From the NCBI GenBank assembly GCA_013397455.1, contig VYZB01000218.1, positions 911,278 through 975,277 of the forward strand: a stretch of DNA of 64,000 nucleotides, given 5' to 3'. Below the pieces are notes generated by a model. The model searched no databases. It saw only the letters and a program-made list of their open reading frames with translations, and was not told where the DNA came from. Shown one piece after another: positions 38,106 through 53,019 of this stretch. Origin of the DNA: Crotophaga sulcirostris. Taxonomy: Eukaryota > Chordata > Aves > Cuculiformes > Crotophagidae. How positions within the stretch are numbered: the stretch's first letter is position 1; the number at the start of each line of letters is the position of its first letter. The position numbers and the translations under genes were made by a program.

Positions 38106-41100
38106 GTCCGTTATATATTGAAATGTCTTCAGAGTCCAAACCCATGGCAGTGGGAAAGACCCACAAAAAATGAAGTCATAAATGACTATAAGAGTAGCAG
38201 TGGTAGCCCGATGATATTTGTCAGCGACCAAGCAAGACAGGGACCTAGGACATCTACAGCAAAGACCAGACCAGGATATTGACCCACAGGGCTTGGGTGA
38301 TGACAGTGGTATGATCCACTGACAGTCCCAAATAGAGTGAGGTGATGAGCAAGGGTTGGGCTGTAACCAGGAGGAGAACCAGGACTGGAGGCAAGGAACA
38401 GAGATCTCAGATCCAAACAGGATTAATTCATGAAGTCCAAGCAGCCAGTGAAGACAGCTAGAGACCAGGCTGGTTGTAAGGCTAACTATAACACAGGCCT
38501 AAGGTCCATGAAGGAGACCTGGCTGCACACAGTGTATATATGACACAGCCCAAAATAGGGTGTGCCTGGGCCCACGGACAGCAGAAGCTTGGTTGAGGGC
38601 TTAAGTGAGACTGGTCAGGGCAACTAAGCCTTGCTGGAACCCCCAGGGACCTGATAATACTTTAATATTCCCTACCATGTGTGCTAGTGTCCTTGTTTAA
38701 CAAGAGGCTTTGCATAACGCTCTTGAAAAAATGGGCCAACATTCAGATGTAACTGAACTTTAGAAGGTAATGCTTTATTTGAACTTTTTTTGCAGTAAAA
38801 TTTGTTTCTGCAGTAATCAAGCTAAGTACCAAGGGTATACAAACATCAGGTTAAGCCTTTGCTTTCTTGGAGTCTCTAAGAAAGGCTTGTCACAGTTTGG
38901 TGCCATGGTCTCTCTAGCTGATTAAATAAAGCCTTCCTAGAGTGGGTTCTGAAAATGAAAAAAAAACTAAGATAATTCACTGGAAGGATAATGGATACAA
39001 TGTTAATTGCAGTGTGGCTATATTTGCCACAATTACACCAAGAAGAATTATCATTCAAATGAGAAATATGAGACACATATGACTGCAGAGTCATGACATA
39101 CTGTGCATATCATGGCCTAAGCAACTGAATAATATTTGACATTTGTCTGCCCATATCTTTATCTCTTTCCCTTTGCGTATGCTTCTCCTTTATTGTATAT
39201 CAAGTCTTTCTTTCAGTGTCCAGAATGAGTCATTAGAGCAGAAAAATACTGATGTAGTTTTGCTTTCTGTAGCAAAATACTCCATATCTAGGAATAAACT
39301 GTATGACAATGAATGCAACATCTGAGGAAGTATTGTATTTCAAAATGTTATATATAAGTGTATGTGTGGGAGGTGGCTTTGAAATTAAGGCTTCTCCAGC
39401 AGAACAAAAAAGTCTGAGTAATGCTGTTTGCATTCATGCTATTCCATTTTAATTTTTTGCCTTTCTTTATTATCACTCTTTTTACATTGCAGGGAAATCA
39501 GTACTAAGGGGATGACTTCCATTTTGGTGTGCAAAATTGATTAGATTCTACCCCTGGAACCATTTCAATTAGTTGTGCTTGGGGCTGAAATACAATGCTA
39601 TTAAAGTAGGAGGAAATTTTCAAGACCTCATGTCCTAAGTTAATAACAAGTCCTGTCAAACTAAGGCATATCCAACCCCTTTAGCCTGGACAAATACTCC
39701 AGCTTTCAGTTTCAGCAAACATTTGCTATTTGAACAGCATTATTTTGGTTGTCAGGATTTTTTAAAGCAAAAATTAGAGGGTAGCAAGGTTCCTTTCAAA
39801 AAGCAAAATCAATAGAATAAATGACATTAGCATGTGCAACTGCAGTCTAGTGCATACAACTGAATTAAACATTTTTGCAATAAAAAGCCATCGTTCTGGA
39901 ACAGCTCAACTTTCTAAGCTGATAACATTTTAGTGAGAAAATAACTTTAATAATCCCTCTGAACATCATATGCATGCACAAATTATTAGATTAGGCTGTC
40001 CTAGTTATTTGGTTATTACAAGACTTCTGCAGGAATCGCACCCAAGCCGCAGGAAAACACCCATTAAAAAACCCGAAAGCCTAAGGATAGCATAATTACC
40101 ACAGAGAAACTGGTGATTAAACAATAATATTTAAAATAAACAGCAGTGTTAGAAGGCTTTTCCAAACTGTGTTTTAATCGTGTTTGTCTCTGTTAAGCCT
40201 TGAAGATAAATAGACAAACCAGTATTAAGCACAGGAACTGCTCTTTCAGTTAGGAGACTGTTAGCAGCACAAAAGAGGACAGAATGAGTCAGGGAACCCT
40301 ATGTCTTTGTAGTTTCTAAATTAAACCCCAAGTTAATTTCATTGGATTCTTCTCCCTTATATTTCTGTATCTATTTCTCCCTCTTTGAATGTCCGATCTG
40401 GCTTTTCAGATCTATTTGGCTAGCAGGTATTCTTTACCTCAGTTCTCTCTTCAGTGGGTGGAAATTGATACTTCCAGAGAGACAATTCATCCCCATGGCC
40501 AATCAACATCTAAAGTAGATGAGATGAAGTCTACCCTGGAGCTGCCTATCTGTTCTGATGGTGAGCTGAATCCTCCCCCTATCGTTCACATAGCTGAGCT
40601 GTTCCTCTAACAGCAGCAGTACCATTATTTCAAATTGGACAGAGTGAATAACTTAACAAAAAGATAAGGCACTACTTCATTCTTGCCAAGTAGCTGACAA
40701 TATACCAGAGTCATCTAAGTCATAGCTTCTTTTCTCCTCTTCTTTGCTGCAAAACTCACAAATCTTGCTTTTCTCTCCATAAGCAGAACAGGTCCCATGC
40801 GAGCTTTAAAGCGCCTTCTCTCCCCAGCCCTGCTCTTGACCCGATAGAGATGTTGTGGGGGGTAGAAGAGAGGCACTGATATCTTCTGAGGCTTGGGAAG
40901 ACATTTAAGGTGTATTTTCCTCTTTGTTGGTGAGTGTCAGTAAAACAAAACTTCCAATGGAAAAAATGGTATTATTTCGTTTTAATACTCCTTCAGCTAC
41001 CAAGGCATTTTTTAAAGCATCTGAAGCTGTCAACGTGTGCTTGGTGGACTCTGAATAAACTCCTATTCAGAGTTCCTGTATGTTCCTCATGTAGCTCCTG

Positions 41101-42814
41101 AATCATGTTTAGACCCAAGTTGAAGCAAGATCCCTCCCTGCACATAGAAGGAGATATTCTGGGCATGAGCAGAACTCAGCTGCCCAGTTAAACAATGAAG
41201 GACCTACTGAATTTCAGTTGTCTCCAGAGTTAAGCAGTAGCTGAACAAGGACAATGTATTTGGACTTAAGCACTGAGATGTTTTATGTATCTATGAACAA
41301 GGGGATACCGGACAGGGAGGAAAGATGAATTAAACACTCCCCTCCAGCTAATTGTTATTCCTTTGTACAGCCATTAAGTGGAAAAGAAAAGAGTAAATAC
41401 TTAGGAGAACTGGGTTGTTAAGAAAGGCCAAGAGAGGGACTTTTCTTGAGTTGAGTTGAAAGAAAGAACATAGTATGATATAGCAAATAACTTCATGGAC
41501 CGTTGTCCTAATACTGTCATACGAACTTGCTTGCCCTATAAAAGGAGGATATTTTCCTCAGGAATGAGATTGTGAGGTTTCATTACAACATTGAAAAATC
41601 AGTGCCAATGCACCTGCTGCATTGCAACGCTAGTGTCAACAGGAACACTGACTTGCAGCCTTCCTGAAGATATATTGAGCAGTGCTCTGAAAATTAAAGC
41701 CCTCGGACAAGAATGTAAAGAGCTCCCCAAGAGCTCAGTGTATTCTCTGTGGAGACCATCCTGCCCAGGAAAGGCTGCTGTCAAACATGCTAGGCAGCTC
41801 TGAAGATATTAATTAAGAGCAAGAAGTGTTTGGTTGAGGATGATGTGTATGCCCCTTCCTCTGATAAAAGCATATTAATATCAAATGGAAGGCAATGATG
41901 GATTTTGATGTTCTTGAAAGGGATATGGTGAGCATATCTGCTGGAGAACCAGGTCCTGCTTGCAGCTTTTTCTATGCTCTTCTGCAGTTAGTTGGCAGCT
42001 AGGGATGTGAAACAGATGTGGGTTTGTTAGAAATAGGAGGCTATGGAGGCTCTTTTCCTTTGCTCTCCTCCCACAGTAGCACCACTTAAAGCAATATTTG
42101 TGCCTATGACATGTCCTGTGGGAGTACAACTGAATGGCTGTGCCCCCCATTCCTCCCTGCTGCCCCCACATTTCAGACTGGGGGCTTTGGCTGCTCTGAC
42201 ACACGAAGCATGTTAAAGAAACAACCTTTAAATTTTGATTTCCATACTTTAGAGTGATTTTGTGTAGGAGTTTTCTGCACTTAAGTTTCCTGATGTGCAA
42301 TCAATCAAAGTCATGGCTGCTGGAATAACATTAGGTTCAAGGTACCCTTAAGGCAGAGTAAGTGTTGCAAACTCAACAAATATGTTTACAAAATAAACAT
42401 TGTATTGACAACTTAAACAAAATCTCTCTTGCAGCTGCATATACTGGGAAAAAAATCCTCTCACTTAACTATGAGTATAACCTATTCTGAAAACACCCGA
42501 ATCTTTTTGAATTTCTCTTCACTGCTTCTTATTACGTCCAAAAACAAATTGACAGCAACAAGAACAAGTGGGTACTATTCTTGCACATTTTTTTCCCTGT
42601 CTTTCTCCCCCATTCTCCTCCTGATGTGTCCAACAGTGATACAAATATGCATCATTACAAAATCCCAATTGCAGAGTGAAGGCGATGCAGGGTCTCCCCA
42701 GGAAAGTTCCTGTGGATTTAGGCAGTTCTGTGGAATAACTGGCTATGTGGATCCCCCCCACAACCATGAGGAAAGGATGATATGGACTCTAAAGCACCAA
42801 GGTGGTAGCCAAAA
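38106..42814 (+). other. GLRA2: Intron 7, no recognised gene
   Basis: About 4.7 kb. The block 38190-38660 is less AT-rich and has short imperfect internal repeats (ACCAG/GGACC themes). It may be an unrecognised transposon. Sequence at 39990-40240 has mixed composition with AT-rich homeodomain-like cores. Open frames (for example 41881-42300, minus, 139 codons) show nothing recognisable. A frame at 42429-42950, the longest in the window, overlaps the MIR-like SINE and is taken as chance. Confidence 0.65.
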
Positions 42815-42965
42815 GATCGTGATTTTGTTCATTGCTCTACCACTGGCTTCTCCTGTAACCCTGGGCAAAATATTATTGTGTGCATACTTTAATTTCTCTA
42901 TTTTTAAAATGAAGCTACTAATATTGTCCTTAATTGAACATACTCTGTGAGAAACAGGTGGTTTA
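42815..42965 (+). mobile_element. MIR-like SINE fragment
   Basis: The order of short blocks follows the MIR/L2 3' pattern: GCTCTACCACTGGCTTC, then GTAACCCTGGGCAAAATATT, then TTTAATTTCTCTATTTTTAA and AATGAAGCTACTAATATTGT. These correspond to the consensus elements 'tctgccacttactagctgtg', 'ccttgggcaagtcact', 'cctcagtttcctcatctgt' and 'aaaatggggataataata'. It is highly diverged, as expected for a relic of the amniote ancestor. Confidence 0.6.
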
Positions 42966-45900
42966 ACTTCTTTAAAACACTTCATTAAGCTCTTTCAAGT
43001 AAAAGAGGCAGAGAAATACTGAAACCTTTTTTTTTGTAATTTTGAGTCTCTTGAGATGCAATCTACTCTCTGCTAACATGTAACATTCCATGTAGAATAG
43101 TTTTCTGATTTTCTTATTTGCTTGTTTTCTTTTTCATCTCCAACAGAATGACATGTGAGTAAATGTCCGTTCAGGTGAGAAACACTTAACAGGGTTCACC
43201 AGCCAGGCAAGTACTTCCCCACTGCTCTAATTAATAATGATAGAGCAAGTGTTACGGAATTTTCTGACATCTATTAATAACTTATCAGACATAAAGATAG
43301 CTTTTAAATATAATATGAAGTGTGTCTCCTTGTCTAGCCACGTGTCACTCTCCTCAGTATCTTGCTAGTGGGGTCAGAGTTTTTAAGAGGCAGGGGCTTT
43401 TCAAGATGCATTTATTAATGCTGAACATGAATACTGGGTAACAGGACAGCACCATCTGGGCTTGTATATAGGGCTATGAAACTCTACTTTTGATCTAATA
43501 GGAGTCAAGACTGCGTATTATGTGCTAATTCTGCTGAATCATAATGGAAATGGAGCTTGTAATAACCACGTGGATATAAAGGATGTAGGTGTGCATTCCT
43601 CCATTTAAGCTAGTAGCAGGAACAGACTGATGTTGCAAGAATATGTAGTGCTGGAAACAAAGCTGACAGTGAGCTGTTACTACCCTACAAATACCAGTAA
43701 GGTAAATGCCTACAAAATGTTTCAAGGAAGACACATGTTCGGTCCCAATTATGCAAATAGAATTACTGGTTTAGGCAGTTCATTAAAATCTCCTCAAAGA
43801 GATATAATTTGACCCTGATCTTCATGATTTAACATTCTGACCAATGTGTTTTCTAAGCTTCCTTATAACGTTCAGAGTTAGGAAAAAAAATAAAAGGAGA
43901 AAGAGAGAATGGGAGTTAAGATGACTCACTTAAAAGCTTTGTTCTTCTCTAGCTACTTATGGAACTGACAGGGGAAAAGTTATATAGGTTGTTATTTATA
44001 TGTAGACTGTTGTCTTGTCTTGCCTAGGGTGGCTCCGTTTTGCAGCTTCTTTCAAGTTATACAACTCATCTGAACAGGTCAGGATTGCCTAAAAGTCAGA
44101 AAAGCTGTTACCTTTCTCTCTCACCTTTGACATGTGCTGTGCCCAACCTGGAGATCTTGGACTCATTCAACGCCCATACCAGGTGGCCCTGCCATCAGAC
44201 AAAAAGAAGAAAACAGGCTCTGGGCATCCAGGGCTGCAACTTCATGAGAGGAACAATCTCTGTGACAGCCCTGGGTGCTACATGGCTGCTCCTTGTTGGG
44301 GGCGTTGCAGGGCAGCTGTAAATCACACTCTTGGTGAAAAAGTTGTGTTTTGCTTCTTACTCTGAAACCCTGGGAGTACAGACAGGAGTACCAGAGTAAA
44401 CGCCCACTGACTTTGTGTCTGACACATGAAAGGTCGGGCAGTCGTCTGAAAGGCACAGTCTCTTCTTTTTGTGAAATAGTGCCTGTGTCAAGACCCTGCA
44501 TCAGCCAGAGCTTTGGGGGGGATTTGGCTGTATCTTCGTCTCACAATGAGATGCTGCAAGAGATTAAAAGTTTTTTTGAACTTAAAATTACCCATGTTCC
44601 ATCAGAACTTGAATAGAATATGATTTTTTTTTAATAATGAAAACTCAAAGCAACTAAGTAAGACTAAGCAGAAATGCAAAGGTTCATACACAGGTCTCAT
44701 CCTACCTACTGTGTCCTCAATTCCATCCATCTGAACGATTTTAAGTGGCAGAAAATGCAGTTTGGTCCTCCCTGAGTCTTAGGATATTATTCTGTCCATC
44801 ATCTCTGAGGCATGTGTGGCTTTTCTTCAGTACATGTTCTCCAGATCCCATGTCATTAAGTCTTTTGAATCTTCTCCTTTTGAGCAGGATTAAAAGTTCC
44901 ACAAGGACGCAGCAGTCTCCCCTCCTTGTAGGTGGTTCAAGCTCACCTATTCACTGTTATAGGATGTAACACAAACTAGGATCAAACATAAAAAAGAAGT
45001 AAAGCGACCTATAGCATCAATTATAATGCCATGCTTGCAGGAAGGATGTAACCCAATACATTGTATGAAAGAATCCATAAAATTGCAAGTAGAAATAGGA
45101 GAACCAGAAGTGATTTATTCCCTGCTTCCTACACAGATGAGCAATCTTCACTGTGAATGTTCACTGAGTAGCAACGATATTCTCAGTTGATATGGAATTG
45201 TTAGCTCCCTCCAGGATTTCTCCAGCCTTTTTGTAAGGTGAACATTCATCTGTCAGTATCACGAAGTCATGCTGCAAGCAGCTGGCAAGCTTTTGCTTGC
45301 TATGGGGCAACAGACTTCAACAAGTCTTGAGCATGTGGCATCAGACTGACATGAAAACCATTCTCCTTACTGTGCTGCAGTACTTTGAATCTTCAGGGCC
45401 CAGAGCAGCCTTTCTGAGAGGTGTCTGCATAATCCTGCCAATACCTCTTGATCTGTACTCTAGACTGCTGCAGTCACTGGTACTGAAAGCGTTTTGGGCA
45501 CCTTTAGTGCTCAGTGGTATACGGCTGTGATTTTCTCTTCCTTGGAGAGTCTCTGAATGCTTTAACTACAGTTGCAGACAGTACAGAACAAATGCACATA
45601 CTCTGGCATTAGAAGAATGGATGAAGAAGAAAGAGCAGTTTGTAGGAGCTAACATTGGTCTTTAGGCTAAGCAATCAAATAACCTTCAGAAAAATGATTC
45701 TCCTGTTATGAAAGTGCAGTACTTTAGCTCAAAGTTAAGCTGAGCAGGGATTATAGATATGCCCCAAACAAGACTGCATGTGGCTGGAAGGCTTCTGTGC
45801 AAACATCCTTCGGTGAGAAGCAATGATATATGTCCTTAGCTGTTGCTTTTTTATATATATTTGCCCTGGATTCCTAACTGTTGTGGCTGAAAATGACTTC

Positions 45901-46951
45901 ACTCAGCCTTGCTGTGTGATGGCACTGTTTTCAACAAAGCTCTTAGTATGAGAGTCCTGGAGACAATTTAGTGCTACCATACAATTCAGAAAGCGTTTGG
46001 ATTTACAGCTCAGGTGAAAATGAAATTCTATGAAAAACATGACAGCTGCAAACAAAAATCTTAGTACAAGACTCTGCTTGGAAGCAAAGTCCCAGAATTT
46101 GGGAGACCTAGTTTTTGTTATAAATCAACAGACTATTTCTCTCTTGAATTGCTGATGAAAGAATTTCATTCTGAGTTACAGTGTTAGTAGCAGACCATCA
46201 GTAAGGTATTACAAATAATCAGAATCTGTAGCAGAAATGAGCATGCAAGGTGACACTGCCTCTTCTTTGTTGAGGTAGCTTGATGAGTTCTCACATGTGT
46301 TCCTGCTGGTTCCACACAGATGCAAAAGGAACTCTACAACGGTGTGTTCCTTTGCTAGTTTTACCTACCTTTTTGTTCCATGGCTGGTTTTCCACAAGCA
46401 GATTGGAAACATAGTTCAGTTAACTAACATTAATTGGTCTGACCTCACTGGCTGGAAAGAACAGGTGGGCCTTGATTAGGAAGTGTTACGTGAATTTAGG
46501 AAAGAGGACAAAAGGATAATTAAATTTCAGAGAATGTGATCAGGAAAAGCAGGGAAGGAGGTACTGGGCAGTGGCTTTAAATCTACTGTGGGTCTGCTTC
46601 TATCACAAAACACGGCTCAGTATGCACCCTCAGTCCTAGAATTTTTCTTCCAAAGAGGTGGTGCAAGTTGATGGTCTGGAGATGGTTAGTGGGATCTATA
46701 GAGTGAGGCAGTCAGGTCCTTCGTTGGAGGAGTCCATGAGAAAGGAAGACATGCTCGGCTTTCTGCACCATCCCAAGTGAGGTGACCTTCTGCGAAATGG
46801 TGGTCTGAGCATGCAACTTGTGTTTCAACAAACACAGCATTGATTCCAGATCCCGAGCCTAAGGGCTTGAGCTAATTTTGTTGTGTGATAGGTATATTTA
46901 CATTAACAAAGCTGCTCTGATCCCTTTAGAATATGGAAACTGATTCAGTCA

Positions 46952-46996
46952 AATAATTTAATAATAATAATAATAACAATAACAACAACAACAATA
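46952..46996. repeat. (TAA)n(CAA)n trinucleotide microsatellite
   Basis: About seven ATA/TAA units change into ACA/CAA units. It is nearly perfect and likely length-variable between individuals. Confidence 0.92.
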
Positions 46997-48405
46997 AGAG
47001 TCGTCATCATCTTTTTATGATTCTTGCTAAATGCTGCTGTTTGTTCCCCTTGAGTTGAATTCCATTTTCTTTCCTTTAACCTGCATTATTTATACCATTT
47101 TCTTTCTTTCTACTTATTAATATTCAGACCATCAGTTTCTTTCTATGTACATTTTCACCTTTGCCATATTCTATTATTTCCATTGTACATCCTCTTTCAG
47201 TTCTGCATTTCCTTAAGTGCTTTACTGTACGTGAAATATGACTCACTCACAATTGGAATTGGACCACGTTATCCCTCCTGAGCCTATGCTTTCTTTGATG
47301 TCACCTTTAGGATCTTTTTTTAGGGACAATTTTAGTTTTCATTTAAAAATTCCTTTTTTTCCCCCAAAGATGGAATAATTTGATGGACCACATATACAGA
47401 GCAATTTACCACACCATTATTGTTATTTTCATATTGCATAAATTATCTGCAAATAAAGCATTTTTCCCTGCCAGTTTATTCAGATGAAGGTAGCAATTCA
47501 AAATACAGAACCAGAAGAAAAATTAAGGATGATAAGTGCCTCAGGAACAGTAAGTAACTGATCAAGTAATAGTCAAGAAAGAAACATATGGAAATACTGA
47601 GTAACGTAATGAAGCATCCCATTCTCAGTTGTTTTAGTCTGATATTATACTTAGTATTGGTAAGGCAATTTTCTCTGACCAAATGATTAATGTAATTTAC
47701 CCACCTCTAATTTTCATAGACTGGCAGACATAAAAGTAAACAAATGGTTTTTCCCACCAAATCACATTGCTGAAATCCTACAAATTCAGAATTTAGTAGT
47801 ACAATCTCAGGGAAGAATTATAAAAGCAACTCTCTATTCACAAACAGCAGAGACCAAGAGTGAAAGAAAAAAAGGCATATTGCCCTAGGCATACCTTTTC
47901 TAATTTTAGTTTTTTGTTGTTTGGTTCAGTGAATTGCATCACTTTTAATGGTTCACTTAGTCGTGACTACAATAGGAAATATAGCATGGAGAGAATGTTG
48001 TAGAATGTTCTGCAGTCACCTTTAACACAATTTTTATGCTATGCAATGGACAAATAAAACCTAAAAATGTACGTATAAGTGCAAACGTTCTTGGTATTGG
48101 TAGTGGTAACTACACTGCCATCTGCCAGTTCTCTGATTCTTACCTGCTTTACATGAAGGAGATTCTTCCTATTCCTACAAAAATAAAATCCTGACTTGTT
48201 ATTTGATAACAGTCATGCACTGAGTCAGTTAACTCTTCAAAGGTCAAAGAATAATGAAATTCGGTGCAATTCTTCCTAACTGGGTCGCAGAGGTAATAAC
48301 TACAACTGGCATGACTGTGGCTGAGCTGAATGAAGATTACTTTTCACCAGAAGCTCCTGAGCCATTTTGGATCTGCAGAGGAAATGGTTTTCTGAACCCT
48401 TTTTG

Positions 48406-48436
48406 AAAACAAACAAACAAACCACAAACAAACAAC
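48406..48436. repeat. (AAAC)n microsatellite
   Basis: Runs of AAAC/CAAA interrupted once by CCAC. About seven units. Confidence 0.85.
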
Positions 48437-51400
48437 CGTTGCAGAAAACTGTAATCAGAGCAGAAAAGCTGGTGTTTTAGAAGTAGGCTCTCTGACTGTA
48501 CTCAGATACATACTGCATTAGCTTCTTGTTTCAAATAGATGTTAAATATAAATGTTCCTTTGTTAAGTATCAGCATTGTACTCTGTTTATGAATTTAACG
48601 ACATCGTTTCAAAATCCTGCCAGCAATTCTTGCTAGGGATCATGCAATCATGGTACTGTGGCTCTTCTTTAATCTTCCTCAGTATTTTCTCCTCAGTGAT
48701 TGTTCTTATCCAAGCTGTCATCCACTGAAGAATTTACCACTTGGAGTCCAAGTAGTCAAGTGGGCATTTAATGACATTAAAGAAATATTATCTGTTGATT
48801 TCACTAGGAAGGAAGAGCCAGAAACTTCTATTGTAAATGAGACCCAAGGCTGACATTGTCATCCAGCTACAAAAGCTGCCTGTGTGTATATTAGCCTGTC
48901 TCTTAATGCAGCACACAATTTGCACTGATCTCAGCTGGATATGGGGGTGTTTCTGTGTGATAAATGTCTTTCAATTACTTAACAATAAGAAGCTGCTTCC
49001 TTGTAGCAGGGATATCAATCCATATTTGTCACCTTCATAAACTGATCACCACAGTTCCTCCTATCCGTTGATTACTTTCTTCGTCTGTACACAAGAAATA
49101 TCACAAATATTGGTATTATTTATTTTATTTCTGCCAACATGAGCTTGCTTTTCTGCCTTTCTTTATTCACACGCCAAACCTGAAGGATTAATTTTTGGGG
49201 CACTGAGATGCTGTAGTAACCAGTGGGGAGTTTATGCGCAGAGAGAGCTCTATTTTTTTGTGGTGCCAGAAAGATTGTTTTTCCCTCTGACTATAGAAAG
49301 CTTTATCAGAAATCTGGTTGTTTTTGAACGAAAAAATAAAAAGACTTGGTCAAATGGTTGTGAACTCTTAAGATCAATTTCTTGAAGACGGAGCAAGACA
49401 AAACTGAAGGTGGGACTGAGGAAAAGAGCAGATACGCACTGAATATTAGTGGTGAAAAACCAGTGCTTGGTGTTGCAGGTCTCTTTTTTAGACAACTCAA
49501 GCACAGACTGTGGGTCTTACTGGCTTGTCTGAGATCTGACCAACTTGTACCACCTCTGGCTGTGATACTGGGTTGAAGTGGGGTTAACTGCCTCTTGGTC
49601 TGCAACACTACAGCAGAGCACCTTTTCCTTGGCCAGTTAAGCCAGGGTTTTTTTTACCAAGAGGGCAGAGAGAGGCCATCAGGCTGGACATTAACAAGAA
49701 CCACAATGCTATTTCCGTATAGTATTGAGAATGTGGCTGAACTGGTGGGAGTGGTGGTGTCCCCTGACCTGTTGTTGTCCAGTAAGTTTTTCAGGATCAG
49801 GGCAATGAGAAAAGTCAGCAGTACCTCAGTGGATGCCAAAGTCCTAATTAATGATGAACAGAGGAATTTGCATTTTTTTCCCTTCTCCCTCTTTCAGAAC
49901 TTTGATTCTCCCCCAAAATCTGTTTCTGTAAAGGGCTGAAAAGAGACAATCAGTCAGAAACAACTAGTCCCTTTATTATTTGGTCCATTCATGTACCCAC
50001 ACTTTGCACACCCTGATGACGATCTTCTCATTCTTTTTCCACTCTGCCCTTTTTTGTAGGACATTAACTCAACACAGTTCTTGGGGAGGGTCACCAGAAC
50101 CTCCTGTTTCCAAATAATTCAACATTTCCCATCTGTACCATAATGCCACCCATTTCTGTGGCGGTCTGAGCTTGACTTGAGACTCCTGACCTAGATTTAA
50201 GAGATATTTCCAATTTATTGTCCTCTTAGTGAAAAGCAACACAACACATAATTGAATGCCTGTTTGCAAAAGTGGGCTTTTTTATTTCATTCCCAGTAGC
50301 AGAAATCAGCTTGCCCCTGTATTATCAATGCGTAATAAAATGCACCCAGTTTGCTCCCAAGCAGAGAACCAACACCATTATGTGTCCAAAGCACAAGTCT
50401 TTTTTCTCAGCTCTAACCTGCTTGGTTAGAAAAATTGCTTAAGTGATTGCTCAGATTTTTTTTTAATTATGTCTGAAAAATAGTCACACTATTTTCAAGG
50501 AAACCAAGGGCCTCTGAATTGGAAATGGTACATCCTGTCTAAATTTCCTGTACAGAAGGAATGAATTGTCAGGAATGGGAAATACAAGGCAACTACACCA
50601 TATGCTTGCACAAAATGACACATGATGAATATGCCAATACTTCATATGCCCTTGGGAAGGAAAAACAAGCAATCTTGGCTTCACGAATCTGATAACTGGT
50701 TCTGTATTTATGGGATTACATTTTTCAATGTACAAATACACTGTTTGAGAAGAAAGTATGAATAGACACAGCCTATGCTAAAAAGAAATACTTCTTGTTT
50801 CTCTAGAATGGCTTTCCTTTACTTGGAATGCAAGTTTACATTTTTTTTGTAATGTGTCATATAGAATATAGTTACATAATTTAAAGAAATATCAGTCTCT
50901 GGTGTGTAGTTGCTATTCTGTGCTCCCTTTATCACATACTTCAGAATGTACTATAACACAATACTGTGTCATCTGAACCAGATGTTAGCCATGTGTTGCA
51001 GAGGTTCACAAATTCTTGGATAATAACTGCAGTTTCCTGGGGGCCATCCCCAGTCTGAACGTGGGAGCACCTTGCTCGCTGTCTTCAGTAGATGTAGAAT
51101 TGAAATAGCACAGTGGTAACAGTCTCCACTCACAAACCAGTACTGTGTCTGTGGTATCTTGGACTAGTTATTGCAACAAAGATAGCTGTTAGTGGTATTA
51201 GTGAGTTTTGCTGCACACCTATCATCACCTCACAAAAAGAAAATACTTTCCTTGTAATAGTAGCTGACAGCATGTACTTCATTCAGAGAATTCTCTGCAT
51301 AGAAACTGTGATGAAACCAAGACTGGTGCTTTCAGCTTCAGCTACATAAAGCTGATATGCAGGAAAGAGCTGTTGCTTTCTTTCTGAATTCAAGATTTTG

Positions 51401-53019
51401 AAACAAATAAACCAACCAACCAGTAAGTTTTATGGTAACAGAATCCATGTAAGTGTTTTGATTTAAAGAAACAAAGTGAAGTTTAATGCAACATCAATGC
51501 CCTGAACTGGAAGGTAGTTTTCCATAACTTTTGTTTTAGTTTTGTTTTAAAATATTACTTTGTTCTATTTCACATTTCCAAGCTGAAAAATGTTCTGAAA
51601 CTTTTTTCCCTGCGAGAATATTTTAATGCATAGGAGGAATTAATTTCAAATTGTAACATGTTCCAGTAGCTGAAAATTTTCTTCTTTAAAAAAATCTGCC
51701 TAGAATGTGGTATTGTGTGAAAGCAGAGATTTGGGGCTTCATATCACAAGTCATAAATATTTTTTCATGAGGTTCTATCAACCGAAATAAGGGAATATAT
51801 GTTTTTGGACACAGGCTGAGCACCTCACTCTGCTTGTTGAAGTTGTTTCCACTATGCATAACTCTGGGAGAGAATGGATATGTCTTTTTTTTTTCCTTTT
51901 TACACCTGTCAACTGAATCAGAGAGTTAAAGCAGTTCACTAGAATCTCAGGAGGCTGGCGCTGCAGCAGAAATAGAACTTGCATTTGGGTTGATTCACAA
52001 ATGTCAACAAATGACAGCTACTCAACTGCAGGACCCATGACCATGTTTTCTCCCAGCTACTCTCAAAAAAAGCAAGCTTTGTTCTGGTCATGACACATGG
52101 CAATATTATGAAAGGTACCTAGAATCTGTGAGAGAGTCATAGTGACAAAATAAGAAGAGCTAGAAAAGTGGAAAAGTAGAAGGTTTAAACTTTGCAATGC
52201 CTTTATGAACAGTATAATCTTCCTTGGACTTTCATTTCCAGCAACATCACTAGGATTATTGATGCTACAGCAGTCCTGTATAGAGCATAAACCTCTCTTT
52301 TATTTACATAGTGGACATGGCCAAATAACAAATAAGGAAAATTGTGAAACAAAAGACATTGCTTTGTCATATATGCTATGCTTAGCCTCGTCATACTTGG
52401 TTCTTGGTGCAGACTCTGAAAAAGTTCCCTTATTATCTGGCCCTAAAACATTTACAGAGCATCTGAATAATTGATACAATTTATGGTTTTATTGATGGGA
52501 ACCATTTAACCCCCTCCCCTGAAACAATATTATAGAGAAAACTCTGCAACATGCAGTAAAAAATGGAGCAGCTATTTAAAGAAAGGAAAGGGCAAGAAAA
52601 TCTTATTGTGTTTTCTGAACATGGTAACACTGAATGAGGCAGAGTTTCCAAATATCCACTTCTAAAAGTACTGCAAAGTAAATGTAGTCAGTGTACCATC
52701 AGAGTTATAGGCTTTTCAGAGGAAGTTTTGCAAGGTTTACCTTTGAAAAAACAATCACTGCAACATTTTAATTTTATACTTGGTGGCTTGTTAATATCAA
52801 TTCTGAATCTATAGTGTTATTGCAGACCTTGCATTCTATCCTGAAATTATGGCAAAAATGGCAAATGTTCACGTAACGGTCTCTGTTGCGTAGGATTGCA
52901 TGGGGTAACTTCTGTTATTCTATTCTGTTCTGCTTAAGATTACTTCAAGATACTAGCTAAAAGAGGTGATTCACAGGCTTTATAAAATCAAAGTTGCCAT
53001 ATATCAAGCAGGTGTATAC

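Larger units (their letters stand above)
42966..53019 (+). other. GLRA2: Intron 7, no recognised gene
   Basis: About 10 kb of ordinary intron. It holds a TAA/CAA trinucleotide microsatellite at 46952-46996 and an AAAC repeat at 48406-48436. I find no transposon I can name, no RNA gene and no convincing exon. The open frame at 49595-49939 (114 codons) shows no recognisable similarity. Confidence 0.75.

Noticed and set aside
42429..42950. Longest open frame in the window (173 codons, plus)
   Set aside because: It overlaps a MIR-like SINE, has no recognisable domain, ordinary AT-rich intron composition and no splice sites fitting GLRA2. A frame of this length is expected by chance in 64 kb.
51140..51190. 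Second MIR-like stretch
   Set aside because: Only a few short blocks resemble the MIR core, in the wrong spacing.
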